A stretch of DNA of 64,000 nucleotides from Porogramme epimiltina. Lineage: Eukaryota > Basidiomycota > Agaricomycetes > Polyporales > Polyporaceae. Below the pieces are notes generated by a model. The model searched no databases. It saw only the letters and a list, made by a program, of their open reading frames with translations, and had not been told where the DNA came from. The translations under genes and the position numbers were made by a program. The stretch covers positions 18,230-82,229 of the forward strand of contig FTLJ01000171.1 in NCBI GenBank assembly GCA_900155495.1. Reading direction: 5' to 3'. Positions 1 to 11,282 of the stretch are shown here, one piece after another. Position 1 is the first letter of the stretch. Each line of letters starts with the position of its first letter.

Positions 1-1466
1 TATGCCCGTGGCGGCTGTATCATCTGTCTCCGGGGGCCGTTTCGTAGGTACACTAGATGTCACTTGTGTGTCTAGAGGCCCCAAGTGCTTGACCGATGGA
101 TGATCTTCGCATTCTACGGGCTGCAGAGGGGGGCTTGACACTAGCGGACTGCCAAGGGGAGAACGAGGCGGAGAGGAAAATAGAGGAGCAGGACTGGAAG
201 AAGCCAGAGGCGAAGAGGGGAGCAGATCGGACAGAGGACGAGAATCCCTAGTGTCGCCAGATGCTTCGGCGTTGTTGACAGGTTCAGTGAGATCCTCCGT
301 ACCAAATAGGCTGGCGTATGTATCTTCGCCCACACTCTCACAGTCACTTGGGGGAAGCGTTTCTGGAGTCGCCGTGGGATACACATCGTCGACCGACTGT
401 ATGCAGAAAAGGTTTGGGACCTCGAGGGCCAGAAGGGGTTCTAAAATTATTTCGGAAGCTTCTTGAGTTATAGCGCTGGCAGGTAAGTTGACGAGAGATG
501 GGGGGTCTTGCGGGATGACAGGATGCGAGTCCGCAGGCGGCTTATCCCCAGATCCGGGCAAGTCGGAAATGAATTGGATGCAGCCCACGACGGGAGAGAA
601 GTCCATGGCCCCTAGTTCGCCGCCGGTCACATTGCTTATAGGTTTGACGTCCGTTATCTCGAGGTTCGGGCTGCTAGGGAGACTGATGTGCGAAAGCGGA
701 GCCTCAGAGGGCAGAAGCTCAGATGCAGTCGCCAGAGACGCGTCTTTCGAAGAAGCTGTCCCTACAAAGTAATCCACAGATCCGGAAGAGCGCAAGGGCA
801 GCAGGTGAACTTCAGAGAGTGGATGAATGCCATTAGTGACGCCATGAGGGCTGGCCTCTCCGAGGGCCGTGTTGAGGTTCATGGATGGCGTAGAGATCAT
901 AGGCCCCTGATCCCCAGGCAGTTCAATAGAAATGGGCGTGGGGTCGGTCCCGGCGAGATCGCCGGTTTCGTCATGCTGCGCTTGTTTGACACGGGGAACG
1001 TGTTGTGTGTCTGTTGCGCAGGCGATATGGGCGCGCGGAAATTGGAATTTCTCAGTAAGTGCGTTCTCACACGCCGAAAGAAATGACACAAACACGCGGA
1101 GTCATGCACTGTGCTACTCTCTAATTCCTGAGTTGTACTCGAGAAAGGTGCTGCAGATAATGCAGCGGGCTCTGCGGGTAATGCGGTGGACGGCGCCCCG
1201 GGCGCAGGCGTCGGGGCGGGGGAATTTGATGAGGACGATCTGAATGGAAGGTCTTGTGTCGGGGAGTGTGGAGGGTCGAGGCTGATGCCAGGATTGCCAA
1301 TCCCTACGCGTTGTGGTTCAGCGTTGATGGTGGCATCGGATAGAGCATCCCCGGCTGAAATTGTGTGGGTATATGCGGCGAAATCAGGCGGCGATGCCGG
1401 CGGAGGGTCTGTGGAGGAGGGAGTGGGAAGACTTTGCACAGGCCAGGGGTCGAAGGGGTCAGACAT
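1..1466 (-). CDS. Unrecognised Ser/Pro-rich protein, C-terminus off the left edge
   Basis: I do not recognise this gene. The start chosen is the ATG at 1466 (MSDPFDPWPVQ). The first exon runs to about 1139, and an intron of about 128 nt (1138-1011, GTACAA...CAACAG) restores an open frame that stays open from 1010 to the window edge, so the 3' end is missing. An alternative donor near 1075 is possible. The protein is low in predicted structure, rich in Ser, Pro, Thr and acidic residues, and shows no signal peptide, membrane segment or known domain. The same frame is open upstream of 1466, but that stretch is antisense to the first exon of the next gene and looks accidental. It is divergent from the membrane-protein gene that begins at 1821. 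Confidence 0.6.
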
Positions 1467-1820
1467 GGAGGCGTTGTCGCGGGGGAGATTCATGGGCGGG
1501 GACAAGGAGCGCGAGGCACGCGTCGGGTGGCGATGCGTTCTGTCGGTGTGACGTAAGCCGATCCCCGCCTGATATAGTCTGAATTGCGGGTGATGGACGT
1601 CGTGTATGTCCTTATGCGGTATCGTGGATTGACAGCTCGGGCAGCAAGCTCCACACAGCTTGTGTCTGAAAGGTGCGCTTCCGATCAACCTAAACCGACT
1701 CTCATGTACTCCGCGTGCCCCCTCCTCTCCCCCCGGCGCCCTCCTACACCCTCTTAATGGCCTCAGCCTCTCACCGCCTCGCGAGGCGACCCCCTTCTCG
1801 CCCGTCCATCCCCTGCCGCC
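1467..1820. promoter_or_regulatory. Divergent intergenic region
   Basis: This 354-bp stretch separates the start of the Ser/Pro-rich gene (minus) from the start of the membrane-protein gene (plus). It must hold both promoters. Its right half is C/T-rich on the plus strand, typical of 5' leaders in this window. I see no clear TATA box. Confidence 0.4.
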
Positions 1821-3235
1821 ATGTCCGCCCTCGTCCTCCCCGTCCTCGCGGTCCTCGCCTCCCGCCTTTCGACAGTGTATGCTCAAGGGACCAACGCGAC
1901 GTGCAATGCAGGCTATGCATGGGTGCGCGCCACATTCTGACAACCCTTCCAGGCAGTGCTGAGTATCGGTGATCCAGATGACAAACTCACTGGGGCAAAG
2001 TCCCTGCCTCGTCTCCTCCTACCTCTTCCTTCCCTGCTCGCCTCCCGCTGGTGTGTTCTGCGCTCGCTGCGATCTGTTTCAGCGAGGTCCTGACGATCCC
2101 GCAGATGCATGGGTGTACCCTCTCACTCCCACCTTCCATTACAACACCCCAATTGCCGATCCCCTCAGCGCTACACCCTGTCGATGCAACACAGTGCTCT
2201 ATTCGACCATTGAAGCATGTGCCACATGTCAGGGCCAGGGCAACTATGTCACTCCGTATGTTAGTTCACTCGCATTAGGAATCCTGATTGACTGTGTTTA
2301 TAAGGTGGTCGACCTACTCCCAAAATTGCACCTATACAACTCCGGGTATTACAGAGTGCGTTCCATCGTTCCGCTCTCGATGAGGCAACTGACCCCTTCA
2401 TGTAGATACCCGGAGAATATCCCCCCGGGTACGGCGGTCCCTGCGTGGGCGTACCTTGATGTCACGGTCAGTTGCCAGCTATCTCTGCACATTCAGCTTC
2501 CTAATCTATATGACCTCAGGTCGGGGGAACCTTCGACCCCAGTGAAGCGGAGGCCCTAGCTGCCCAGAGTCAATCCGATTCTCTACCACCTTCTACGGCA
2601 TCCTCGACGACCTCCACCTCGTCCTCATCATCTGCAACAAACGTAGTAGCTACCACCACCGCCACCACTAGTAGCGGTCGTCTTCAAACCCCATCCGGAG
2701 GGCCGAGCACTGGTTCCGACGACGACGGCAATAACACCGGCACTTCGTCCTCGAAGACCAACATCGCACCCATCGTTGGCGGTGTCGTTGGCGGTGTTGT
2801 GGCCTTGATTCTTATTGGCGGAGCCATCTTCTTCTGTTTGCGCCGCAAGCGCGTCCCTCCCAGCGCGCAGGTCGACTTGAACGCTGGTCCTGAGCAGTTC
2901 GCATCGTACGCGCCATACTCTCAATACACGCAGTACGGGGAGAAGCCCGGGGAGAGCGCCATGCCGCTCAACCAGCCCGAGCCCAGCCCGAAGCTTTACG
3001 TGAGTGCACTTAACCCTCTCCGATATCGACTGCCGACCGCTGATCTCTCTGTTTTCAGGATCCCAACGACCCGACCACTTTCCCCTCAGCTGGCAATGCG
3101 TACTCGGGCTCCGGTTACGCCGGTTCCAACGCGGTTCGACCGCCTTCTCACCACACGGCTACTTCCAACGGCCAGCCTAGCTACCAGCAACCCAGCGTCC
3201 AACAAACGTCTTACAGTGGCATCCCGGAGTTGTGA
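1821..3235 (+). CDS. Single-pass membrane protein with Cys-rich ectodomain and Ser/Thr-rich stalk
   Basis: Exon 1 (ATG at 1821) encodes a signal peptide ending near VYAQ. Exon 2 starts at 1978 with MTNSLGQSPCLV. I place further introns starting near 2260 (phase 2), 2358 and 2469, and at about 3001-3059; a 30-32 nt in-frame intron near 2050 is possible but undecided. The ectodomain carries Cys motifs (SPCLV, CRCNTVLYS, ACATCQ, WSTYSQNC) and the block IPPGTAVPAWAYLDVT. A Ser/Thr-rich mucin-like stalk follows, then one TM helix (about VGGVVGGVVALILIGGAIFF) and a basic stop-transfer (CLRRKR). The cytoplasmic tail is Pro/Ser/Tyr-rich and ends SGIPEL. The layout resembles fungal Mid2/Wsc-like surface sensors and matches, from memory, a common uncharacterised agaricomycete family. 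The function is not known; a role at the cell surface is inference. Confidence 0.8.
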
Positions 3236-3588
3236 TGTAATAGACTGGGAGGTTCTACTGCTGATATCCGGAACTCTAACGATCTGGTCATGACCCTTAA
3301 CATCTATTGGCTGTATATCTATCACCCTGCTCCATCGTCTCAAATTGCAGCACTGTCACTCCTTAGTCTACAACGTCGTTAGTTGGCTTTCTCGCCCCGG
3401 TTCTCTGTGCCTGATTTCTCTTAGAACTGTGTAACATACTGTAGCCCCGGCCCCACCTAACTCTGAACCGTGCATGTCACACAAATATCACACTCTAGAA
3501 GAAATAGGTTGGAAACGGCAAATATATCATGGTACATTTTCGACGAGACATAGACAGGAGGGGAAGAGGTCCGCGGTGCTCCCACAAC
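3236..3588. other. Convergent intergenic region
   Basis: These 353 bp lie between two gene 3' ends (membrane protein, plus; SND2, minus). They are presumably both 3' UTRs. I see no gene, repeat or RNA signature here. Confidence 0.5.
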
Positions 3589-4412
3589 TCAGCTCCGTGC
3601 CTGCATACGCACCCGGGGGTCCCCGCGCTCACTCCGTTTACGGAGTTTCTCCTGCCGCTTGCTCGTCGCGGGCTCCTTGGTTGCTGCCTCGGACTCCGTC
3701 TCCGCGGGCGCGGAGCCAGAGCGGCCGAGGAACATGGGCGAGATGACGCCGCTCCAGAGCTTGAACACGGCGTAGAGTGGGATCTGGAGGGGTGTGGACG
3801 TGGCACGTCGTGTTGCACAGCAATCGTCGGGCGGTGGGCCGTTTGCGGCGGTCGCGTCGTGCGGGGCGGGCGGTAGGAGACGGGGCGAAGCAGGATATGA
3901 AAAAGAGAGGGGGCACGATCAAGCACACTGCAGCACACGAGCGGGGAGGGGGGGGGGCACGCGCGGGGCGCAGACAAGGACTCACGATGAGGTAGAGCCA
4001 CCAGACCCAGGCGCCGAACGCGCCGGAGCCGAGCTGGCAGGCCCAGGTGATGTAGACGACGTCGAAGGCCCACTCGATGATGCCGGGGCGGGAGAGGTCC
4101 TCGCCGGCGGCGAGGAGCGCGCCGGTCGTGGGGTCGCGCCGCGGCGAGCCGATGCGCTCCAGGTAGCGCGAGAGGAAGACGGAGGGGACGAGCGAGAGCG
4201 CGTACACCCAGAAGGAGGGCGCGGTGGGGCGCAGCGCGGCGCGGTTGAAGAGGAGGCGGAGGAGGAGCGAGAGCGCGCAGGACGCGAGGAGGCCGAGGCG
4301 GAGGTTCTTGATCGCCTCGGCGTTCTGCTGAGCTGTGCGGGGGGTCAGCAGGGGGGCACGGGAGGATGCGAGGGGAGGGCGTACCGACTCGTTTTGCGGA
4401 GGCGTTCGCCAT
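3589..4412 (-). CDS. SND2: SND2 / TMEM208-like ER membrane protein (SRP-independent targeting)
   Basis: The spliced protein begins MANASAKRVAQQNAEAIKNL, the hallmark N-terminus of the SND2/TMEM208 family. Three exons are seen: a very short first exon ending about 4385, a second exon ending at the VWWLYLI segment near 3987, and a third starting IPLYAVFKLW. Two or three hydrophobic segments are visible (GLLASCALSLLL, WVYALSLVPSVFL, and around VYITWACQLGSGAFGAW). The C-terminus is basic and charged (SKRQEKLRKRSERG), as expected for a cytosolic tail. In yeast, Snd2 acts at the ER with Snd1 and Snd3 in an SRP-independent route that favours proteins with internal TM segments. It is transcribed divergently from the SNAPc-like gene, only 210 bp away. 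Confidence 0.85.
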
Positions 4413-4622
4413 GGCGGGGGTGGTGGTGACCAGGTGGCGGAAGGAGAGTTGCGGGCCTCGGGCCTCGCAAGGCGCGCACGACCTGCCTGCGGGCGTCTGC
4501 GGCACAGGCGTTTCCTCAGGCTCCGGTGACGCCGATCGCTGAGCTCATTTCAGCCACCGCTTCGCACTTCTTCTCCCGCTCCCAATGGGCCCTGGTTGAG
4601 TCTGCTCTTGTTTGCGCCGGCC
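4413..4622. promoter_or_regulatory. Short bidirectional promoter (SND2 / SNAPc190-like)
   Basis: Only 210 bp separate the two start codons, so both promoters must be in or overlap this stretch. I see no TATA box. Confidence 0.4.
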
Positions 4623-7104
4623 ATGCACGCGACCACATCAAGGGATGCTCGGACTCTCGTGCAGCCTGCGGTGCAAGCAAACAAGGAGCACCAGTATGCA
4701 TTGAAGGTCTACACAGAACGTCTGGAGGCGGAGCTCGAGCATTTGGACAAGCTATTGGTGAGCCTGCCTCAGCACACTTGAAATTGTAGAAGCTATTGAC
4801 ATCGTGGAACCAGGCTGCTGCAGAAGTGTCCGACGTAGATGAAGAGGTTCTTATAGTCAACTCTGGCGGAAATGTGAATCTTCCTGGCGCGGCGAAGCCG
4901 AAGGGTCCTCTTCCAAGCTCTGCGCTTGTGAGCGAGGTGAGGCACATAATCCTCCCCGTGCCTTGCTTAAACTGACTTATCTCCGTGGATACCTTGTCCC
5001 CATCCAGAACTCTCCATTCTACCACCATGCTGCACGAAAGCAGCGTTATGAAGATCTCACAGTGTCCCATCCTAGTAAAACTATTCCTTGTTAGCTTTAC
5101 TAGAACCTGACGCAACCTCTCTGTAGTGAAATCTCAAGAGATTGAGGCTCTTTCAGATGCAGTCAGGTCCGAGAACTACCGTCTTCACGCGCTCGAAGCG
5201 CAAGCTAGGTCAGTTAAACTCACTTCTCCGGGACGCCGCCACTGCCTAACGCTTGTTCAGAGGTCTTCCAGCGTTCCTTAGCACGGGTGACCCACCCCCA
5301 GATTTCAACAGGAACAAACACGGGATAGATTGGGAACGCGTAGCACAAAAGGTGAGGACCCCCATGTGGTTTCCGTTGCTCCTCTCTAACGAAATCCATA
5401 GGTATCGTCCGCAAGCTCGACCGTGCAGCGCACAGCAAAAGAATGTGAGATCCGCTGGCTAGGAGAACTGCACCCAGACTTCAATGACGCTCAATGGACG
5501 CAGTCAGAGATCGCAAAGGTCCGGCAACTAGTCGCTGGTGCCCGCGAGGGTGAGGTCGACTGGGTAGATGTCGCTGAGAAGCTGGGGGTGCGTGGTGGCT
5601 AACAGCCGTCGATCTACTTTACTTTATGCTCACTCCTCTCGCGCTTTTAGACGGGCCGCACACCGGTGGACTGCATGCGCCATGCCATCGTCCGAAAGAC
5701 GCACGCGTGGACTCCGGACACCGACCGCCGCCTTCTCCGCGCCGTCGACGTGTACGGGACTGACAGCTGGGCTCTCGGTACGCTTCCCCGCTCTGTGTTG
5801 TTCGCCCCCGCGCCCGCACGCTAACTCCTCTTCACTCCGCCCGCTCCCGACAGTCGCTCGCATGGTCTCCGAGGACGCGACCGCGGCGCAGTGCCAGAGC
5901 CGGTACACGCGCACCCTCGACCCGCGCCTCAGGCGGGGCCCGTGGACGCCCGACGAAGATGAGCAGCTGAAGCGCGCCGCGGCGGTCTTCGGGCACGCGT
6001 GGATCGAAGTCGCCACGTTCGTCGAGGGCCGCAACAACGAGCAGTGCCGGGACCGCTTCCAAGAGTACTTGAACCCGACGGTTGCGCGGGGGAAATGGAC
6101 GCCCACCGAGGACGCCGCGCTCTTGAGTGCGGTTGAGCGCGTCGGCGAGGGCAAGTGGAAGGAAGTTAGCCGTGTGCTCGATATTGGGCGCACGGACAAT
6201 ATGGTATGTCCTTTTCTGAGGCTTACGTGCTCCCGGCGTGCGTTAATCCTCGGTGGAACAGTGCCGTATGCGTTATGGCATCCTCATGAAGAAACGGAAG
6301 AACCAGAGTGCGACTGCCTCTCCTGCTCCGGAGGTCCCTCGGCTCAGCCGCGAGGCCTCGCAAACACCGAGGGGCGAGTCATCCCGCCGCCCCACGCCTG
6401 GACCGAGTGCGGCGCCGCCGATCCTCATCCTGCATCCCGAATCGTACGTGTCAAGGTCGTCCACAGCTACCCCAGCGCCGGAGCAAGCTCCTCCGCCGAA
6501 ACCGAAGCCGAAACCTAAGCCGCGCAAGAGGAAGGCACCGCCCTCGCAGGAGGCCGGTGCCGGTGAACCTCTGCCAACTCCTAGTTCGGGTTCTGCCTTC
6601 ACTGCCCTGGAAATGCCACAAGAAGCAGGCCCTTCGACAACTGACGAGTTGGGAGTCAACACGCACGAAGACGTCGAACCCCCAGCCAAGCGGCGACGGA
6701 CAGCTGGGCCATCATCCGATGTTGTCGAGCCTGCCGGCCTTGCCTCTTCCTCGAGAGACGCCGACATGGAGGATTCAGAGCCCTCGGCCGAACACGAAGG
6801 GGCACAGGCTGATGCACACACGAACAACCTTGTTGAAGAAGCATTGCCCAGTAAAGGGAGAGGGAGGGGGCGTGGGAGGGGAAGAGGACGTGGGAGGGGA
6901 CGCGGAAGGGGACGGGGTGGTGGCCAACCTTCTGCGGTCAAGTCAGGACCTCCGGGACCTAGGAGCGGCGCTGAAGAGTCTTCTGACCCTCATATTCAGA
7001 ACCCTCAGGTGAGCTCAGGTTCTGATGCGCGATCCGACCCCAGCGAGACTGTGGGCGTCGCTCCTACACGTCGGCAACCCCCTCGGGGGGCCAATAAGAC
7101 TTGA
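4623..7104 (+). CDS. SNAPc190-like multi-Myb-repeat transcription factor
   Basis: About ten exons. The N-terminus (ATG 4623) is a charged coiled coil (ALKVYTERLEAELEHLDKLL). After an acidic linker come successive Myb/SANT repeats: one around WLGELHPDFNDAQWTQSEIAKV, one around HAWTPDTDRRLLRAVDVYG, and two strong ones with RGPWTPDEDEQLKRAAAVFG and RGKWTPTEDAALLSAVERVG. Each pairs with a recognition helix such as NNEQCRDRFQEYL. This layout fits SNAPC4/SNAP190, the DNA-binding subunit of the complex that recruits RNA polymerase II and III to snRNA promoters; a Bas1/REB1-like Myb factor is the main alternative. The C-terminal third is disordered, with Pro/Lys tracts (PPKPKPKPKPRKRKAPP), a basic NLS-like KRRRT and an uninterrupted Gly-Arg tail. 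Confidence 0.75.
6856..6930 (+). repeat. Gly-Arg codon repeat in the SNAPc190-like protein
   Basis: Eleven consecutive Gly-Arg codon pairs, followed by Gly-Gly-Gly, are encoded here. The codons vary (GGG/GGA, AGA/AGG/CGT/CGC/CGG), so the repeat seems kept at the protein level rather than being a pure microsatellite. Such RG tails bind nucleic acid and are often arginine-methylated; that role is inferred. Confidence 0.85.
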
Positions 7105-7211
7105 AAGGGTGTGCACGTCCCTCCATATCATCCAGGACCACAAGAAGGTATATAATAGCACATTACTGTTACACGGTAGTGCAGCGAGAGCACGGTAGCG
7201 ATACAATCTAG

Positions 7212-8209
7212 TCAAAATTTCCATCGCTTGCGAGGGTGGGTGGTCGACTCCCAATTCACGGTCGCACCCAGGAGCTCAGCATCTTCAGTCGTGCTATCTT
7301 CTGTAGCGAGCAGAAGGTTCTTCAACGAGTCCTGCACAAGCGCGGCATTTTGAAGCTTTTTCTCGAGGGATGGAAGGGCAGCTTTCTTCGGTGGAGCAAT
7401 CTAGGAATCAATAAATTTAGATTGGGCACGCGGGTCATGAGGCGATGGGCGCGTACTGATGTCCTGAGATAGGTGTGCTTTGGAGGCAATGGGGGTGCGT
7501 AATGGGGAAGCGGGCGAAGGGTCACAGGGATGGCCGGCGGTACGCCCTCGTCATCCGAACCGAGCAATTCTGGAGACGGCGATCGGGGCGGGGGTGGGAG
7601 TAGCTTGACTGAAGTATCGATAGCGCCTTTAGAGAAAGGAAATTCCCGTTCAATATACCGCCATAGAGGAAGAAAGTGCAACGTACTTCGCTTCCGCTTC
7701 TTGGACTTCTTGCTGAGACGATATATCTCGCCGGCCTCGAGGTTGTAGTCGTCCGAAGCGGCTAAGACGTCCGTGACCACCGGTTTGGCGCGGTTGGCCA
7801 GGTTCGCGTACTCATGGGCGCGTTCATACAGCTGCTGCACGACTAGACCACCTTGAGACACGAAAGAAGAGGAAAGGCGAATTCACTTACACGCAGCAAC
7901 CTCTAATTCCAACCTACGCATTGCCCCCGACTCCGCCGCTTCGAAGCCAACGTCACGCATCTCCGTGGATATCAATCGTTGAATGACATGTGAAGCGAGC
8001 TGTGCAGAGACCCCTGGTATTTCTGGTGCGGTTGGCACATGTGCGGACGCGCCTACAGCAGCGGGGTCGAATGGATAGCCTGGTACACCAGGGAAGCCTG
8101 CATAGTACCCAGCGGGGTAGCCGTACGAGCCAGTAGGGTAGGGGTAACTCTGAGGGACGGTCTGCGCCTGAGCCTGGGCTTGGGTGTGGGGCGGGTAGTG
8201 GTGAGCCAT
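7212..8209 (-). CDS. TAF8: TFIID subunit TAF8
   Basis: Start at 8209 (MAHHYPPHTQ) after a GC-rich leader. The N-terminus is a Tyr/Gly/Pro-rich tract. It is followed by a bromodomain-associated histone fold: SHVIQRLISTEMRDVGFEAA, then across an intron (donor GTAAGT) QQLYERAHEYANLANRAKP and VLAASDDYNLEAGEIYRLSK. The C-terminal part holds the TAF8 signature LPPKHTYLRT, continuing after an intron as SIAPPKKAALPSLEKKLQN. The protein ends THPRKRWKF. TAF8 pairs with TAF10 through its histone fold and links TAF2 to the TFIID core in the nucleus. All three splices keep frame. It is divergent from the riboflavin kinase gene. Confidence 0.88.
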
Positions 8210-8462
8210 GGTGGCGGAAGCAAAGTCGCGACGTACGGGGGAGCGCCCATGAGGCGCCCTTGCGCGTGGTGGCCGATTTCTCGATCGTTCCGGGAAGATC
8301 GGCACCGGGAAAGTCAGTCATCGCCGCTGCGGCCGTGAGGGGACGACAGCTCTCTCACCCACCCCGTCGCCCTTATTTATAATCTCTGGACTGATTGCTT
8401 GTATCTCTATCTACACCCTGTGCTCCTACGTTCCCCTGTAACTTACGACGATTCTGCAAACG

Positions 8463-9215
8463 ATGGGCCTCGAAGAACGACCAGCCGCGCCTGTGGGCAC
8501 TCCCTCCTACCGCTCCAGCCGCCCGGACATCGTCGGACCAGAAGACCCACAGAAGCCGTTTCCTATCCTTATTTCCGGGCCCGTCCAACACGGCTTTGGA
8601 CGAGGTGGGAAGGATCTAGGCTGCCCGACCGGTGTGTCGTTTACTTGTGCGATCTAGAATGCCCCGGGCTCATCTCGCCTCTCCGAAGCTAATCTACCGG
8701 ACGAGAGCATCACACCGATGAGCTCAGTGACGGAATCCGGCGTGTACTATGGCTACGCTCAAGTATCACGAGCCAAGGATGAGAAGGCAACTCTCCCTGA
8801 GGACGACGGAAAAGTCCTCCCTATGGTTATGAGCCTTGGATGGAACCCGTTCTACAAGAACGAGAGGATGTCCGCGGTACGGTCTACCTAATGCATCTAT
8901 CCACGCCCTATGTGCTGATAAGCAGTGACAGGAAATACACGTTATGCACGACTTCGATGGTGATTTCTACGGGCACGATTTGAAGGTCATGGTCCTAGGG
9001 TATATTCGACCAGAATTAGACTATGTTTCACGGGGTGAGTCGTTCATGTGTAGTCTACGCTATCATTTCTGACCTGTTTAACTACAGAGGCATTGATAGA
9101 GGATATAGAGACCGATAAGCGGGTGGCGATCAAGTCACTAGCACGGCCAGGATACCAGAAGTTCCAGACGGACCCCTTCTTTTACAACGATGTCGCCTCC
9201 GAGCCTAGATTGTAG
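8463..9215 (+). CDS. FMN1: Riboflavin kinase
   Basis: Four exons. Exon 1 carries [20 protein letters not shown] and runs into GCPTANLPDE across the first intron; this is the ATP-binding loop and PTAN signature of riboflavin kinases. Exon 2 encodes [10 protein letters not shown] and [13 protein letters not shown]. Exon 3 has [19 protein letters not shown], containing the conserved catalytic Glu-x-His, and exon 4 gives the helical C-terminus ([19 protein letters not shown]). The enzyme phosphorylates riboflavin to FMN. The spliced length, close to 190 aa, matches the monofunctional eukaryotic enzyme without an FAD synthetase domain. Three introns restore frame exactly (phases 1, 0 and 1). Confidence 0.92.
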
Positions 9216-9536
9216 CACTAGTCACGTCAATTTAGTAGATGAGATACACTGTAGAAGGGTACTATGAATATACCGATACCTCTCATCTTGAGAACATAGC
9301 CTCAAATTGTTTGGGTAGCACCGCAGCGCCCACAAGCCAGTTCTTGAGTGGTCGTGCACGTAAGTCACTGTATACATTCGAACGAGTTTAAACCGCTGGG
9401 TATAACGCAAGAGCCCGATGAATCTCGGAATTTGCCGAACCCGTTTCACACTCAGCCACGGCGCTTACGATGAAGTGCTTGGGGCCGTAGGCGACTTGAA
9501 CTGCAGCTTGTCTAAAACGTTCACGGCCGCTCAACC
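9216..9536. other. Intergenic region between FMN1 and the Cwf21 gene
   Basis: These 321 bp hold the FMN1 3' end and the promoter of the next gene, both on the plus strand. I see no additional gene or motif. Confidence 0.4.
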
Positions 9537-10832
9537 ATGTACAACGGAATTGGTCTCACAACTCCCCGCGGGAGGTACGTTGATCTTATGTGTGCCGAAT
9601 ACGCGCTCTTGATGTCTGACCGCATTCTTATAGTGGCACCAATGGATACGTGGTGCGCAACTTGTCTGCCCTCCGGAGCTTCCAGGGCCCTCAGGATCGC
9701 GCAAACGCGTGGGATGCAGCCCCTCCCAAGCACAGAGAACCGGATGCAGAGATCTTAGAGCATGAACGGAAGCGGAAGGTGGAAGTGAAGTGTTTGGAAC
9801 TGCAGCTGAAGTTGGAGGACGAGGGGTACGTCTGCTGTCCTCTTTCTCCCGAGCCGTCCTCATTGTTCTGGTTCTAGTGTGGACGAAGACCAAATTGAGG
9901 AGCAGGTCAATGCGCTCCGCACGAAGCTGCTTGCTGAAGCCAACGCCCACATCAATGCTAAGGGGCTGAAGCCATCTGACACACATGGCATTGCCGCAGC
10001 CAAGAAGGACGAGTTGAACAAGATGGCCCGCGCTCTCGGTACGCGCAGTGACTACAACGAAGGCGACGCGTTCGACAGGGAAAAACAGGAGGAGCTTAGG
10101 CAGCGTCGGATGGTGGAGCGAGAGGAGAGGGACCGCCAGAGGGAAGAAGAGCGCGCCAAGATGCAAGCACAAAAGGCGAAGTGGGAGGCTGAACGGAAGG
10201 AGCGCGAACGTCTGCGCAGGCGAGAGGAGGACCGTCGGCGGAAGGAGAGGGACGAACGCAGGGACAGGATGCCTCCACCGCCTGTACCATCGTCGCGCGA
10301 CCGCGACCGCGACCGTGGCAGGGACTACCGCGAGAGGAGCAGGAGTCCCATTCGTCGCAGCCCGTCTCCGGACGACCGCGACTACCGCCGCCGCCGCTCA
10401 CCCTCCCCTCCCCGTCGTCGTGGAGGTGTCTCTCGTTCCCGGTCGCCCCCTGGTCGTCGCCAGGCCTCCCGTTCTCCCTCTTCCCCTCCGGCACGTGTAC
10501 GGCGCCGCTTCGAGTCTCCGCCACCTCGCTACAAGCGGTCGGGTTCAGTGGAGCCGCCGTCTCGTGGCGAGCGCGGCGGAACAGAGTCCCCTCCCCCGCA
10601 TCCCCCGAGGTCACCTCCACCCCGGTACAATAAGGACCGCGGCCGGTCGCCCTCCCGCTCCCCATCACGGTCGAGGTCGAGATCGAGGTCGCCAATACGC
10701 CGTGATCGCTCGCCCGTGGGCAGGGGCCGGGGATCTACTCGCTCCCGCTCGCCTCCTCCCCGTCGTAGCCGGTCGGCCTCTCGTCACAGCGACTCTTCCA
10801 TGTCCGTCAGCTCAGGCTCTAGTCGCGACTGA
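9537..10832 (+). CDS. CWC21: Cwf21/SRRM2-type pre-mRNA splicing factor with RS domain
   Basis: The spliced start [19 protein letters not shown] is diagnostic of the Cwf21 family (yeast Cwc21, human SRRM2 N-terminus). This segment contacts Prp8 and Snu114 in the catalytic spliceosome. Two introns follow, at about 9574-9634 and near 9827-9879. The cwf21 domain proper is around [20 protein letters not shown] with [19 protein letters not shown]. Next is a long highly charged single helix ([15 protein letters not shown]...), then a large RS/SP-rich domain to the C-terminus. At roughly 390 aa it is longer than yeast Cwc21 and far shorter than human SRRM2, which is usual for basidiomycetes. Confidence 0.9.
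10260..10827 (+). repeat. RS/SP-rich low-complexity coding repeat
   Basis: This part of the Cwf21-type gene encodes dense Arg-Ser, Ser-Pro and Arg-Asp dipeptides, including alternating Arg-Asp after VPSSRD and repeated [10 protein letters not shown] blocks. Long open frames on other strands here are by-products of this composition. Confidence 0.85.
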
Positions 10833-11282
10833 GCTGACTCCCCCTTCCTACGCGGATGGGAAAAATGTGTCGGTCCTTGTATATTACGCTCTGCTCCGCC
10901 ATGTGCACGTTTTGTATGTCTGATTTGGTGCGAATCTATGTATGCGTTATGACCACTAGCGACGTCACCGCAAACTCAGCATTGTGTTTCCACCGCTCCA
11001 CGGCCTGGACTTGGGAACCAAGGGGTCCAAGAGGCACCAACCACTGTGTCGGCAATCTCAACAGCCGATGCTGTCCTCACTCAGTTTTTATCAGATAAGA
11101 TAATCCAGCCAACCCGGGCGCGCCAACTGTTAGCGAAGCGCTCAAATAGCGCATTATTCCTCCAGCCATGACTCCGACAAGCCACCGCAAAACCGGAACG
11201 CCAACCGTTCTACCCTTCTTTTCTGCCCCCCACCCCCCTCTACGGCTTTGCGCTTGCAGGACGACCGGAAGCCTCCCTAAAC
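10833..11282. promoter_or_regulatory. Intergenic region upstream of ARG8
   Basis: These 450 bp contain the 3' flank of the Cwf21-type gene and the ARG8 promoter. The last 80 bp are pyrimidine-rich, typical of the leaders in this window. I found no convincing gene. Confidence 0.4.

Noticed and set aside
1467..1943. N-terminal extension of the minus-strand frame upstream of 1466
   Set aside because: It is antisense to the signal-peptide exon of the membrane-protein gene and is composed of Gly/Arg/Glu runs typical of a shadow frame.
10048..10923. Long alternative frames across the RS domain on both strands
   Set aside because: They arise from the low-complexity RS/SP coding sequence and lack the conserved Cwf21 start.
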